Shown: positions 51,894 to 60,037, counted from the stretch's first letter. The stretch: 64,000 bases of DNA from PALSA-968 sp964387075 (GCA_964387075.1 CAYLVB010000012.1:62001-126000); one strand, 5' to 3'. The notes: a model not told the origin generated them from the letters alone. Made by a program: numbers and translations.

Positions 51894-52268
51894 ATGAAAA
51901 AGAAAGCACCCCTTGCCGGTAAAAACCGACCCGCTAAAAAAGAGAAAAAAGAAAGCCCTTTCCCGGTTGTTGCCATTGGTGCCTCGGCCGGCGGTCTTGA
52001 AGCGTTTTCCCTATTATTAGAAAGTCTTTCTGAAAGAACAGGCATGGCCTTTATCTATGTACAGCATCTGAGACCCGATCATAAAAGCGTACTTACTGAG
52101 ATACTATCGAAGAAGACAAAAATGAAAGTGCAGACCATCACGGATATGGAGCTGATGAAGCCGAATAATATCTACTCAGGGAATCACAACCTGAATTTGA
52201 TAGCAAGAAATCTAAGGCGTTATCAGATGATGACAAAACACGCAGACTTCAAATTGTCTATTGGATAG
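51894..52268 (+). pseudogene. 5' fragment of a CheB...histidine-kinase hybrid gene, cut at about 52172
   Basis: Residues about 23-93 are a CheB methylesterase start: VVAIGASAGGLEAFSLLLES (catalytic serine 31) and FIYVQHLRPDHKSVLTEIL (catalytic histidine 58), then MELMKPNNIY. After that the family's VIPPNK-type sequence is missing and the frame runs into island DNA (SGNHNLNLIARN...) and stops at 52268. The catalytic aspartate, the rest of CheB and any CheR/PAS parts are lost. The matching 3' end of the gene survives at 55484-55662. Start: ATG at 51894, 4 nt after the receiver gene. Confidence 0.85.
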
Positions 52269-52330
52269 TTGGAATTATTGGAACTTTAGGCACTTTAACC
52301 TTTGGAGTAATTGCCCTTTTTAAAAAATAA
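52178..52330 (+). pseudogene. 3' end of a truncated gene with a C-terminal transmembrane helix
   Basis: A 50-codon frame without its own start begins at the island's left edge (RESQPEFDSKKSKALSDDD...) and ends in a membrane helix (IVYWIVGIIGTLGTLTFGVIALF) and KK, with TAA at 52328-52330. The shape is a charged region plus tail anchor. It is convergent with the 630-residue gene, 2 bp apart. Upstream part lost. Confidence 0.55.
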
Positions 52331-52332
52331 TT

Positions 52333-54225
52333 CTATTCTCTTTTTTTAATTAGTATAGCAATTCTTAGTAAAACGCTAAGAACAAGAACTGCCTTGTCGG
52401 GTGAATAATCTTCTAAATCTAAATGTGCATGCGCTACCACGTTCCGGATATTTGGACCAGCTTTGCTATTCATGATGAAATCTACGAATATTAGATGATC
52501 CAGTAGCATTGTCTTATCCTCTTCTTCTAGGTTTTTTTCTTCTTCAATAAGCTTAAAAATATCAGACATCAATATTCCAAAGGTCTTTTCTTCCACAGTA
52601 CCGTCTTCCTTTATTCTTGAGGTGAGAATTTTGAATTTTTCCTCACAAATTAGTCGAAGTATATATTCAACTTTAGGGGTTAAGGAATCTATTGAGCATA
52701 CATAGCTTGGATTGCCCCCATTATTGGCTAAGGAAAGATTCAGCTGACTGAAAAACAGTTTAATTGGTTCGTCTAGCAATTTCGCAACAACTACCTTCCT
52801 AGTAAAGCCATTATAGACCTTCACTATTTCTTCTCCGTACCAAGTATTGCTCGATAACCACTTTATAATAAATTCAGCAGTTATTTTATTTGCGCGCACT
52901 GCCTCATAAAAATAAGAAGCATGTATTTGCAAGTCAATTTGGGTGAGTAGTTCATACATCTGATAAAATGATACTCTGTCATCTTCAGATTGCGCTCCTA
53001 TAGTTATATTGTTATTCCCGTGTTTATCATAAATATCTACTGAAAGCATCCTTGAGAGGCTGAAATTTGTATCTTCGCTTTCCATTTTTTTAATCATAGA
53101 GAAAGTTGGAATCATTTCTCCGTATGCAATTCGTTTTAAAAGAAACTCAGGTTCTTTAGTTGAAACTTCCTCGTCTCTTTGTTTTTCTTTTGCCTTTGTG
53201 AACTCATCAACTGCAGGAAAGGACATTTTACCAAAATTCATTTCCTTTTTTGCTTTCGTAAAAGCCTCATGTATTTCGTTAACTTTTTGCTCATCCCCTA
53301 TCAATTTATAATACTTTATGGCTGAAATATAAAATTTAGGGGCCACCATACCTTTCCTCTTTTCAGCTTCGGCAACATAACAATCAGCACATAATCTATA
53401 CCAAGGGTCAGTTTCTTCTTTTAACTTTGCGGCTAAATGCACCGCGTTTTTAGCAATATCAATTGCATTATGGTTGTCAGTATTTTTGAATTCAACTGCA
53501 ATCTCCCAGTTTTTTTTCAAAATTGGCTTTAGGCCATATTCAGAAAATTCCGAGAAATGTTCGTGTAATAACCGAGTATAACTAAAAAGGAGATGCCTAG
53601 TGCCTTCTTTGTTTTTATCCCAACTGGACAGTTTGTCATAAATAAAATTTCTAACTTGCTTATAAAACGGCACCATTTCCTTTACATTTCTTCTTTGATG
53701 AGCTAAAAGAAAAACATCTTTTGTTAGGGAAGTTAAATAGGTAACGTAATGCTTCTTTTTATTTATTTTGTCATCAATTGCCTTAGCGTAGTATGCATCC
53801 ATTAAAGCAAACATAGATTTCAAAACCTCTGCAACAAACTGATTATCTCTTTTTTTCTTAGACTGAATTAAAAATATCCCGTATTTATATCGGATATAAT
53901 CATTCTTGGATTCATCGAATCTCTTTAAAATATATTCAAAATCAGCATCTGCATATTTTGTTATGTCCGGCCATTGAACTAAAATTTCCACTGCACCATT
54001 TGGTAATTTTCTCCCCTCAGTTGAAGCCGGCTCTATTCCTCTCTCCATTGATACACTAAAGTGTAATTGTTCATATTCCAAGGTTAGCAAACGATGTTCT
54101 TCATCAGTTCCTTCTTTTTTGCACTCGCCCCCCAATCTATTCAATTCATCTCTTAGGTTTGAATAATCACCGTAGTCTAGTTTTGAGGAATCTAATTTTG
54201 AAGTGTATGTGTTAAGAAGTTTCAA
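52333..54225 (-). CDS. DUF4209/HEPN-like protein of the island module
   Basis: The 630-residue protein is mostly helical, with no signal peptide, so cytoplasmic. Its C-terminus (residues about 500-630) has VEYILRLICEEKFKIL, then LLDHLIFVDFIMNSKAG, then R594-N-V-V-A-H599 and a final hydrophobic helix (AVLVLSVLLRIAIL). DUF4209 proteins are defined by a conserved RNxxxHG motif in just this position; here the G is A. The same residues fit the Rx4-6H catalytic motif of HEPN ribonucleases. Residues 1-480 match no family I know. The start is TTG (54223-54225), overlapping the TGA of the membrane gene (TTGA). RNase function is inference from the motif only. Confidence 0.8.
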   Translation of the reverse strand: MKLLNTYTSKLDSSKLDYGDYSNLRDELNRLGGECKKEGTDEEHRLLTLEYEQLHFSVSMERGIEPASTEGRKLPNGAVEILVQWPDITKYADADFEYILKRFDESKNDYIRYKYGIFLIQSKKKRDNQFVAEVLKSMFALMDAYYAKAIDDKINKKKHYVTYLTSLTKDVFLLAHQRRNVKEMVPFYKQVRNFIYDKLSSWDKNKEGTRHLLFSYTRLLHEHFSEFSEYGLKPILKKNWEIAVEFKNTDNHNAIDIAKNAVHLAAKLKEETDPWYRLCADCYVAEAEKRKGMVAPKFYISAIKYYKLIGDEQKVNEIHEAFTKAKKEMNFGKMSFPAVDEFTKAKEKQRDEEVSTKEPEFLLKRIAYGEMIPTFSMIKKMESEDTNFSLSRMLSVDIYDKHGNNNITIGAQSEDDRVSFYQMYELLTQIDLQIHASYFYEAVRANKITAEFIIKWLSSNTWYGEEIVKVYNGFTRKVVVAKLLDEPIKLFFSQLNLSLANNGGNPSYVCSIDSLTPKVEYILRLICEEKFKILTSRIKEDGTVEEKTFGILMSDIFKLIEEEKNLEEEDKTMLLDHLIFVDFIMNSKAGPNIRNVVAHAHLDLEDYSPDKAVLVLSVLLRIAILIKKRE

Positions 54226-55286
54226 GTCGTTGTAAATTTAATTTTGCTCCGAAGCCTTTCTCTCCTCTGAATTATATACCAAGCTTCTTCTAGTCCGCTA
54301 AATATTTCTTTCTCACTTGTAGCATGAATATAAAGAAAGCCATCAAGATTTTTAACAGACCTTTCCATATCCTGGGTTGGAGTAATATTAGAGATGCAAA
54401 TTTCAATCAGGCCTTCTTCTCTTTTTCTCTCTGCCTTACCCCACTTAATGAACGTATCTTCTAAAGCCATTTGGCCTAATATCTGGTTCCAATGATACAT
54501 TGAGCGTACCCTTATTTCGGCAGGACCATAATTCATTCCCTCCTTCTTTTTAAGAAAAATGCTTTTAGCCTCAGTAGGTTTTTCAAAATACTGCATCAGT
54601 TCTTTATTTTCACAGATTGCGTTGAGAGCTTTTTGAGCGTACGCAATAGGCTCAAACTCTCGCTTCAGAGATTCTAAATTATCATATATATAGCCTTTCA
54701 TTAAATGGAAGAAGGTACATCCAAGTAGAAAATTGACTAGCATGATTGAGCAAACCCATATCTGCCAACGGGATAGTTGAACATCCTTTGTTAGAAGGAG
54801 TAAAACGAACACAACAAAGGATAAAACAAAGTATTCTCTTAACCGGGAATGGTTTTCACTAATGAATTTATCAGTTTCCTCCTTATCTAACTCCATAAGT
54901 GCCTCCGAAAAAACAATAATATGCTTCTTTGGATTTAAGTATCCATAGCTCTCCTTTGCTACTCCAATAAAACTTAATATCTCCACAAATGTTTTTCGTT
55001 TGTTCCATGGCCAAGCTAGCAATCGAATAAGCAGGTCGCCAATAATTACTTCCCCACAGAGCCTCCACAAAAGGTACCATACTACAAATATTCCTAAAAA
55101 AAAATAAATTAACTTGGTCGTAGATAAAGAGGGAGGTAGTGGATCCTTTATGAGACTTTGAATGGAGAAACTATATCCAAATAATAAACAGGTAAAAAAG
55201 AAGGTGATTAAAAGCTTAAAGAGAAGTATTATAAGTTTCTCAAGTTTGGCAGGCTCTTCAGTAAGTAGTTTGGCTAAATTATACAT
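54222..55286 (-). CDS. Four-helix membrane protein of the island module
   Basis: From the ATG 55284-55286 the protein is 354 residues. Two pairs of transmembrane helices lie at about residues 17-40 (LIILLFKLLITFFFTCLLFGY), 60-80 (LIYFFLGIFVVWYLLWRLCG), 150-165 and 175-198 (IWVCSIMLVNFLLGCTFFHLM). They are followed by a 155-residue soluble C-terminus with KREFEPIAYAQKAL, NYGPAEIRVRSMYHWNQILGQMAL and many charged residues, probably cytosolic. No known domain is recognised. The frame is open five codons further to a TTG, but a TATCTTTG box sits in that stretch, so the ATG fits better. It overlaps the 630-residue gene by 4 nt, so the two are made together. Confidence 0.8.
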   Translation of the reverse strand: MYNLAKLLTEEPAKLEKLIILLFKLLITFFFTCLLFGYSFSIQSLIKDPLPPSLSTTKLIYFFLGIFVVWYLLWRLCGEVIIGDLLIRLLAWPWNKRKTFVEILSFIGVAKESYGYLNPKKHIIVFSEALMELDKEETDKFISENHSRLREYFVLSFVVFVLLLLTKDVQLSRWQIWVCSIMLVNFLLGCTFFHLMKGYIYDNLESLKREFEPIAYAQKALNAICENKELMQYFEKPTEAKSIFLKKKEGMNYGPAEIRVRSMYHWNQILGQMALEDTFIKWGKAERKREEGLIEICISNITPTQDMERSVKNLDGFLYIHATSEKEIFSGLEEAWYIIQRRERLRSKIKFTTT

Positions 55287-55289
55287 ACT

Positions 55290-55297
55290 CAAAGATA
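55290..55297 (-). promoter_or_regulatory. -7 box TATCTTTG for the island gene pair
   Basis: On the minus strand TATCTTTG matches TAnnTTTG and ends 3 nt before the ATG of the membrane gene, which would give a leaderless or very short-leader transcript. The best -33 is TTTTAG about 22 nt upstream. Confidence 0.45.
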
Positions 55298-55333
55298 GCA
55301 AACTACCGTTTATCTTCTGCTAAAATAACCGCT

Positions 55334-55483
55334 TTAGAGAATTGTGTAGTTAAATCCCGTAACCTCTGCTAATTCATAAAAAACGTCGATTTCTATCGGG
55401 GTATTTTCCGTAATTGTTTTGAAGGAAATTTGAACTATATGCCAAAAACTTAAATCATTAAATTCGGTAATTTTTTTATCCGC
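55334..55483 (-). pseudogene. 3' end of a truncated gene at the island's right edge
   Basis: The minus strand has 49 open codons from the border to TAA at 55334-55336 (ADKKITEFNDLSFWHIVQIS ... ELAEVTGFNYTIL). The composition is protein-like and A+T-rich codon use matches the neighbouring island genes. It ends 33-47 nt before the membrane gene, so it was probably the preceding gene of the same operon, cut off by the island boundary. No family is recognised. Confidence 0.5.
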
Positions 55484-55662
55484 AATACAGCGAACGGATC
55501 TTCGAAGTGTTCCAGCGCCTGCATAACCAGGAAGAGTATAAAGGCACGGGTATGGGGTTGGCCATCTGTAAACGGATCGTTGAAAATCACCAGGGACTAA
55601 TTACCGCTACCGGTTTACCACATAAAGGAGCCCGGTTCGATATTTATATTCCGGTAGTATAA
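55484..55662 (+). pseudogene. 3' fragment of the CheB...histidine-kinase hybrid gene
   Basis: The frame reads YSERIFEVFQRLHNQEEYKG, then TGMGLAICKRIVENHQG, and ends at FDIYIPVV. This is the end of a HATPase domain (F box and G2 box). It is on the same strand as the CheB fragment, 3.3 kb downstream. The N and G1 boxes and everything before are missing. CheB-CheR-PAS-kinase fusions are common in Bacteroidota, and this is the other end of that gene. Confidence 0.8.
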
Positions 55663-55689
55663 TTAGTGACCTTAAACAAGAACAGCTTG

Positions 55690-57411
55690 TTAAGGTTCGC
55701 GCTTCAGGAAAGCAAAGCCTCCTTTACGGTATATCTCTTTCAATTCGGGAACAGCCTTAAGTCTTTCATCGGCTTCCGTTACTTTTACCGCAAAATAAGC
55801 GGGCTTATCGATCTTTTCGTAAAGCATCCAGTTCATGCTCATCAGGTTGAAAGAGAAGGCTGCCGCGTGTCCTTCCTTCATCATTCTATCCTCGCTCTGC
55901 TTAATATAAGAAAGCATGGCCGGTGAATTGTGTTGGGGCTGGCGGTTTGTGTAGAACATATAGGCGTAGCTTTTAAAACCTATCGTTTCCACGTAACAAT
56001 CATTTCCCTGCAGGTTCTTGTAGAATTCGATCGCAGGTCCCTGCGAGTATTGCTCTATTTTAGGAGTGACCATCACTAAAAGCAGCCAAACGGTTATACC
56101 GCTTGTTAAGAAAAGCCCTATGGCCGCTTTTTCCATGCTTCCTTTGTAGAAACGGAATAAAAAGAAAAGTGCGCCAACCAAAAAGATCAGTCCCGCTAAA
56201 AACTCGTAGCCGCCCCACTCAACTTTGGTACTTAAACTGGCTATGGCGAAATCATCATCAATTAATTTTGAATCGATGATCTGCTGTTTGAACTTTTCAA
56301 TGAAAGGAATAGCCGTAAAAGCGATGCCGGCCAGAGCAATGATAATAACACCTGCATAAAAAAGATAAAAGCTAAGCCTTTTTCCCTGCTGTACCATGTA
56401 GTACATGCTGTAAGCCGCCAGGTAGGTCATGGGAAAATAACACATACTGGAATAATGCACGATCTTGGTCTTCACAATGCTGAACAGTATCAAAACGGTC
56501 CAAAACAAAAAGAGCATCCATTTTTTGGTGAACAATTGATAAGGCGTATCGTTATCATACTTCTTATGCGCGGGAATGAAGAAAATAGAAGCCGGGAAAC
56601 ATCCTACCAGCAAAACCACGAAGTGATAAAAGAAAAATCCGCCGTGGTCAGAATCTTCGGTATTGAACAGCCTTGCCTGGTACACGAGGAACTCTTTCAC
56701 CACATCGGCGTGCCCGCTAAGGATCTCAAAAATGAACCAGCTGAAACCCGTTAGCAGCAAAGTGAAAATGAAAAGCAACAGGTTTTTGATATTTGAGAAA
56801 AGTTTGATCTTTAATAAAAGCCAGGCGGCGGTCATGGTGATACCAATGATCAGCAAAGCAACCGGGCCCTTGGTCAGGACTGCCAGTCCGCCAAAAATTC
56901 CGGCGTAAATGGGTCGCTTGCTTATTTTATCAGGAACATTGTTGTTGAACCACTGAATAAGGTTGTAAACGCTTAGAAAAATAAAAAGATTGAACCAGGG
57001 ATCGATAATGCCCGATTTAAAATAAAGGAAGGGAAGAAAAGACCCGGCATAAGCCAAAACCCAGAGCAGGCCGAAGCGATGGTCGTACATCTTTCTACCG
57101 ATGCTGTAAATAAGATTTAAAGTAACGATGCCGCAAATAGCATCTGGCAATCGGGCGGCGAACTCGTTCACGCCAAGCAATTTCATGCTCAGTGCCTGTA
57201 ACCAGATGAAGAGTGGCGGCTTCTCCCAGAAAGGCTGGAAGTTCAGCTGCACACGGCTGTAATCGCCGGTAACGAGCATTTCGCGCGCGCACTCGGCAAA
57301 ATTGATCTCGTCCCAGTCAAATAAATGCACTTTGCCCAGGAACGGAATGAAGAGCAGGCCGCTTACCAGCGTGATGATGTAGTGCCAGGTATACGCCTTG
57401 TTATCCTTCAT
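55690..57411 (-). CDS. ArnT-like glycosyltransferase, GT39/GT83 type
   Basis: The 573-residue polytopic membrane protein has the ArnT/PMT N-terminal motif HLFDWDEINFAECAREML (acidic pair near residues 31-34), then PFWEKPPLFIWLQALSMKLLG and about 10-12 transmembrane helices in the first 400 residues. It also has a C-terminal periplasmic part. It transfers a sugar from a lipid (polyprenyl) phosphate donor to an acceptor such as lipid A or protein; the sugar and acceptor are unknown. The start overlaps the stop of the PAP2 gene by four bases (ATGA). Confidence 0.9.
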   Translation of the reverse strand: MKDNKAYTWHYIITLVSGLLFIPFLGKVHLFDWDEINFAECAREMLVTGDYSRVQLNFQPFWEKPPLFIWLQALSMKLLGVNEFAARLPDAICGIVTLNLIYSIGRKMYDHRFGLLWVLAYAGSFLPFLYFKSGIIDPWFNLFIFLSVYNLIQWFNNNVPDKISKRPIYAGIFGGLAVLTKGPVALLIIGITMTAAWLLLKIKLFSNIKNLLLFIFTLLLTGFSWFIFEILSGHADVVKEFLVYQARLFNTEDSDHGGFFFYHFVVLLVGCFPASIFFIPAHKKYDNDTPYQLFTKKWMLFLFWTVLILFSIVKTKIVHYSSMCYFPMTYLAAYSMYYMVQQGKRLSFYLFYAGVIIIALAGIAFTAIPFIEKFKQQIIDSKLIDDDFAIASLSTKVEWGGYEFLAGLIFLVGALFFLFRFYKGSMEKAAIGLFLTSGITVWLLLVMVTPKIEQYSQGPAIEFYKNLQGNDCYVETIGFKSYAYMFYTNRQPQHNSPAMLSYIKQSEDRMMKEGHAAAFSFNLMSMNWMLYEKIDKPAYFAVKVTEADERLKAVPELKEIYRKGGFAFLKREP

Positions 57412-58073
57412 CCGAACAATTTGTAAATAGGCTTATCCAGTTTACTGAATTTCTCAGCGCTTTTAGAATGATAGAAGAACCAGCACACAAGCGAAGAAAA
57501 ACATACCGCGATGAAACTTCCGGCGGTAATGTCCTCAAAGAAGTGCTGCGACAAATAAACCCTTGAAAAAGCCACCAGCATGGCCATGAAAAAGAAAAAG
57601 ACCTTCGACGATACCTTCTGCGACAAAAAACTCAAACAAAAGAACAAAGCGAAAGCCGCGGTGGCGTGCCCCGATGGAAAGCTGTGATGAATGTGTTGTT
57701 CCTCGATAAGATCGGGGATCACCTGCAGCGGAACATAGATCTTCTCGAAATACAATTGAGGCCTGTCGGCATCACCAAAAAAAGCGTACTTGATGCCCTG
57801 GGTAAAGCCCGCGCTCAGCCCATAAGCCAGCAGGGTGGTCAAGCCTCTCCTGACATTGAAAATTAACAGGATGGCGCCTATACCCAGCACAAAAATGCCG
57901 TCGCCAAAATTGGTGAAATACTTAAAGAAAACGTTGAGGTAAGGATTAAGTAAGCCGTTGAAATAAAGATGCAGCTGTACTTTGTCGGTGATCGCTACGA
58001 CCGTGCAGGCCGCTAAAAAGATGACCGCGTAGGGTATAAGGAAAGTTCTATTTTGAGAAAGCGTTTGGCGCAA
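57408..58073 (-). CDS. PAP2-family membrane phosphatase
   Basis: The 221-residue protein has five or six transmembrane helices and the PAP2 motifs: KYAFFGDADRPQLY (motif 1, with a slightly altered KxxxxxxRP), HHSFPSGHATAAFALFF (motif 2, PSGH) and SRVYLSQHFFEDITAG (motif 3, SRxxxxxHxxxD). It dephosphorylates lipid phosphates such as undecaprenyl diphosphate or phosphatidic acid on the periplasmic side. Its ATGA overlap with the ArnT-like gene suggests they work together in recycling the lipid carrier or modifying lipid A. Confidence 0.92.
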   Translation of the reverse strand: MRQTLSQNRTFLIPYAVIFLAACTVVAITDKVQLHLYFNGLLNPYLNVFFKYFTNFGDGIFVLGIGAILLIFNVRRGLTTLLAYGLSAGFTQGIKYAFFGDADRPQLYFEKIYVPLQVIPDLIEEQHIHHSFPSGHATAAFALFFCLSFLSQKVSSKVFFFFMAMLVAFSRVYLSQHFFEDITAGSFIAVCFSSLVCWFFYHSKSAEKFSKLDKPIYKLFG

Positions 58074-58105
58074 AAGAAATTTTGCCTAAAGATACTCGGA
58101 AAAAC

Positions 58106-58396
58106 CTAAAGCAATACCAGTTCTTTTATCAACTCTTTTTTAAGATACTGGTTCACGTTCTTAATAAGCTGCGACTTCAAAAAATGCAATTCATTCTTAA
58201 GTGCCGAAGAATCTACCTGCAGGAACAAAGTGTGGTCTTTGATGAACATGCGCTTGGTGTGTCTCGCTATCATCTCGCCGGCTATCTCTTTCCAGTGCAC
58301 AATAAGTTCGGAAGTGTCTATTTTTTTTTCCAGCCGGTTCTGCTTTAAAAAGGCCTGTATCGCGTCGCCTAAACTGCTTAAATTCTGTTTGCTCAT
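58106..58396 (-). CDS. DUF721/DciA-like protein
   Basis: The 96-residue protein has the short DUF721 plan: an N-terminal helix (LGDAIQAFLKQNRLEKKI), then IVHWKEIAGEMIARHTKRMFIKDHTLFLQVDSSALKNEL. The family includes DciA, the loader of replicative helicase DnaB in many bacteria, but Bacteroidota members are short and the function is not proven. It is the gene before the PAP2/ArnT pair, 32 nt away, possibly in the same operon. Confidence 0.85.
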   Translation of the reverse strand: MSKQNLSSLGDAIQAFLKQNRLEKKIDTSELIVHWKEIAGEMIARHTKRMFIKDHTLFLQVDSSALKNELHFLKSQLIKNVNQYLKKELIKELVLL

Positions 58397-58468
58397 TGCA
58401 GATACTAAATTACTGATTATTGATCCTTTGTACTGACTTGTTCAAAATTTAATGCTGTATTAAAAATT

Positions 58469-58491
58469 CCCCTCCTTCAAAAAAGGAGGGG
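58469..58491. repeat. Inverted G/C repeat (CCCCTCCTT...AAGGAGGGG)
   Basis: A perfect nine-base inverted repeat with a five-base A-rich loop, followed by CTTTTC. It is part of the G/C-rich intergenic family and may serve as a terminator for a plus-strand transcript. Confidence 0.6.
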
Positions 58492-58550
58492 CTTTTCAGG
58501 AAGGACGAAGTCCCTTCGAAAAAGCGGGGTGGTCCCCAGAAGGCCAAAGA

Positions 58551-58582
58551 AAAAGCCCCTCCGCAATGGCGAAAGGGCTTTC
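58551..58582 (-). terminator. rpsT terminator
   Basis: On the minus strand AAAGCCC pairs with GGGGCTTT, with TCGC/GCGG inside, followed by a T-run (TTTTTCTTT). It lies 20 nt after the rpsT stop. Confidence 0.75.
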
Positions 58583-58601
58583 AATATAGATGCAGTAACG
58601 C

Positions 58602-58856
58602 TTACTTCAAGCTGCTTACTTTTCTGGTAATTTTAGATTTTAAGTTAGCCGCTTTGTTCTTGTGGATCACCTTGCGTTTCGCGAGTTTATCCAGCATAGC
58701 GGTTACTTTAGGAAGCAGGGTAGCCGCTTCTTTCTTATCGGTGGTGTCACGCAGTTTTTTCAGCGTAGAACGGGTGGTTTTTGCCTGGTAACGGTTATGC
58801 AGCTTCTTGGTCTCTGTCTGCCTGATGCGTTTGATCGATGATTTATGGTTTGCCAT
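58602..58856 (-). CDS. rpsT: 30S ribosomal protein S20
   Basis: The 84-residue basic protein reads MANHKSSIKRIRQTETKKLHN from its start, then AKTTRSTLKKL and a final KNKAANLKSKITRKVSSL. This is the S20 family in length, basic content and start. It binds 16S rRNA in small-subunit assembly. It is a single-gene unit with its own canonical promoter upstream and a terminator after the stop. Confidence 0.98.
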   Translation of the reverse strand: MANHKSSIKRIRQTETKKLHNRYQAKTTRSTLKKLRDTTDKKEAATLLPKVTAMLDKLAKRKVIHKNKAANLKSKITRKVSSLK

Positions 58857-58876
58857 TGTTCTTAATTATAGGGCTG

Positions 58877-58906
58877 CAAAGATAGGGCTTTTATTCACAT
58901 TGACAA
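58877..58906 (-). promoter_or_regulatory. rpsT promoter (TTG-N19-TATCTTTG)
   Basis: On the minus strand CTTG (58904-58907) and TATCTTTG (58877-58884) are 19 nt apart, a textbook Bacteroidota promoter about 20 nt upstream of the rpsT ATG. Confidence 0.75.
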
Positions 58907-58936
58907 GGGAATAACTAAAAAATCCGGTAAGGAATT

Positions 58937-60037
58937 ATGACCTTTTTTTCGCTTTTTTTGACCCTTATGAGGCTCATTTGGGGCATATTGGGTTTTTTGC
59001 CGGTTTCGGGTGTTTTTGGGCAGTTCGTGGTAGATAAGAACCTGGTTCCCAATGGCAGTTTCGAGAATTACAAGCGCAAGTCAGAGAACATCAAGAACGC
59101 CATTCCCTGGCAGGGTATAGCCACAGTAGATTATTACCAGGGCACCCATCCCAAAGATACCAGCAGGTGCCGAGGGGCCCATGTGGGGGAATGTTTCGCG
59201 GGCCTCCGTTTCCAGAAGAAATACAAGGAGTTTTTGGAGGTAAAACTGGCCGAGCCCCTCAAGCCCCGGCAGAGCTACCAGTTCGAATGCTATATCAAAC
59301 TGGCCACATGGAGCAACGCCCAACTGAAGTCTTTCGGGGTTTATTTTTCGAAGGCGGGCATGCGGGCGGTCACATATCCCGAGAAGGATTACATGGTAGA
59401 TACTGTATCGAAAAAAGGGGCTTTGGATGGACAGTATTGCTGGTTCAAAGTGAGAGGAGTTTATAAGGCCGGCGGGGGGGAAAAGTTCATCACCATAGGT
59501 AATTTCTCGCCCAATGTGCGCAAGGACATGCTGAAGATCACGTACAAGCCGGGTTTCAAAGAAGCTTATTATTTTGTGGATGACGTGAGTTTAAAATGGA
59601 TCAAACCCAAGGATGAGGATGTTAGAATTGTGGACCTCGACAGCATGAAACGCTACGAAAAGGATTCGGTGTTGCAGGTGAAGACCGACGCGCATGTAGG
59701 GGAGAAGATCACCCTCAAGGTTTCTTTTGAGTTGGGTAAGGCCTACTTGACCTCCGAATCCTTCCCGGAACTGAACAAACTGGCGCAATACATGTTTCGC
59801 CACTCAAATTTCGTTATTTCCATCAATGGGCATTCGGATAATTCCGGATCCAAACGCAAAAATCAACGTCTCTCCGAAGAGCGGGCGAGGGCTGTTTTTG
59901 AATACCTGATCACCAAGGGTGTGCAGAACAAAATGTACTACAAAGGCTACGGAGATGCCCTGCCCGTGGCCGATAATTCGACCGACGAGGGTAAGGCGAA
60001 GAACCGCAGGGTGGAGTTTGAGATAATGAAGGAGTGA
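58937..60037 (+). CDS. OmpA-family protein with N-terminal beta-sandwich
   Basis: The 366-residue protein has a signal-like start (LFLTLMRLIWGILGFLPVSGVFGQ). A beta-sandwich domain follows at about residues 30-220 (LVPNGSFENYKRKSENIKNAIPWQG, ending FVDDVSLKWIKP), which resembles carbohydrate-binding or DUF642-like modules. A C-terminal OmpA domain (about 255-366, FELGKAYLTSESFPELNKLA, then SINGHSDNSGSKRKNQRLSEERARAVFEYL) binds peptidoglycan. It is likely an outer-membrane-associated periplasmic protein linking an unknown ligand to the wall. It is divergent from rpsT and 66 nt before the E1 gene. Confidence 0.88.
   Translation: MTFFSLFLTLMRLIWGILGFLPVSGVFGQFVVDKNLVPNGSFENYKRKSENIKNAIPWQGIATVDYYQGTHPKDTSRCRGAHVGECFAGLRFQKKYKEFLEVKLAEPLKPRQSYQFECYIKLATWSNAQLKSFGVYFSKAGMRAVTYPEKDYMVDTVSKKGALDGQYCWFKVRGVYKAGGGEKFITIGNFSPNVRKDMLKITYKPGFKEAYYFVDDVSLKWIKPKDEDVRIVDLDSMKRYEKDSVLQVKTDAHVGEKITLKVSFELGKAYLTSESFPELNKLAQYMFRHSNFVISINGHSDNSGSKRKNQRLSEERARAVFEYLITKGVQNKMYYKGYGDALPVADNSTDEGKAKNRRVEFEIMKE

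Larger units (their letters stand above)
52172..55483. mobile_element. Low-G+C acquired island replacing the middle of the CheB/kinase gene
   Basis: Between KPNNIY of the CheB fragment and the QYSERIF of the kinase fragment lies 3.3 kb of A+T-rich DNA. Two sampled 60-base lines in it have 30% and 32% G+C, against 55% at 51961-52020. It holds one complete coupled gene pair on the minus strand and two gene ends cut by its borders (52178-52330 plus, 55334-55483 minus). I see no transposase, integrase, terminal inverted repeats or clear target duplication; only a weak likeness of CCGAATA and CCGCAATA near the two edges. Route of entry is unknown; misassembly must also be considered. Confidence 0.65.

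Noticed and set aside
52172..55483. Integron/transposon origin of the island
   Set aside because: No transposase, integrase, attC-like repeat or convincing target-site duplication is visible; only mobile character is inferred from composition and position.
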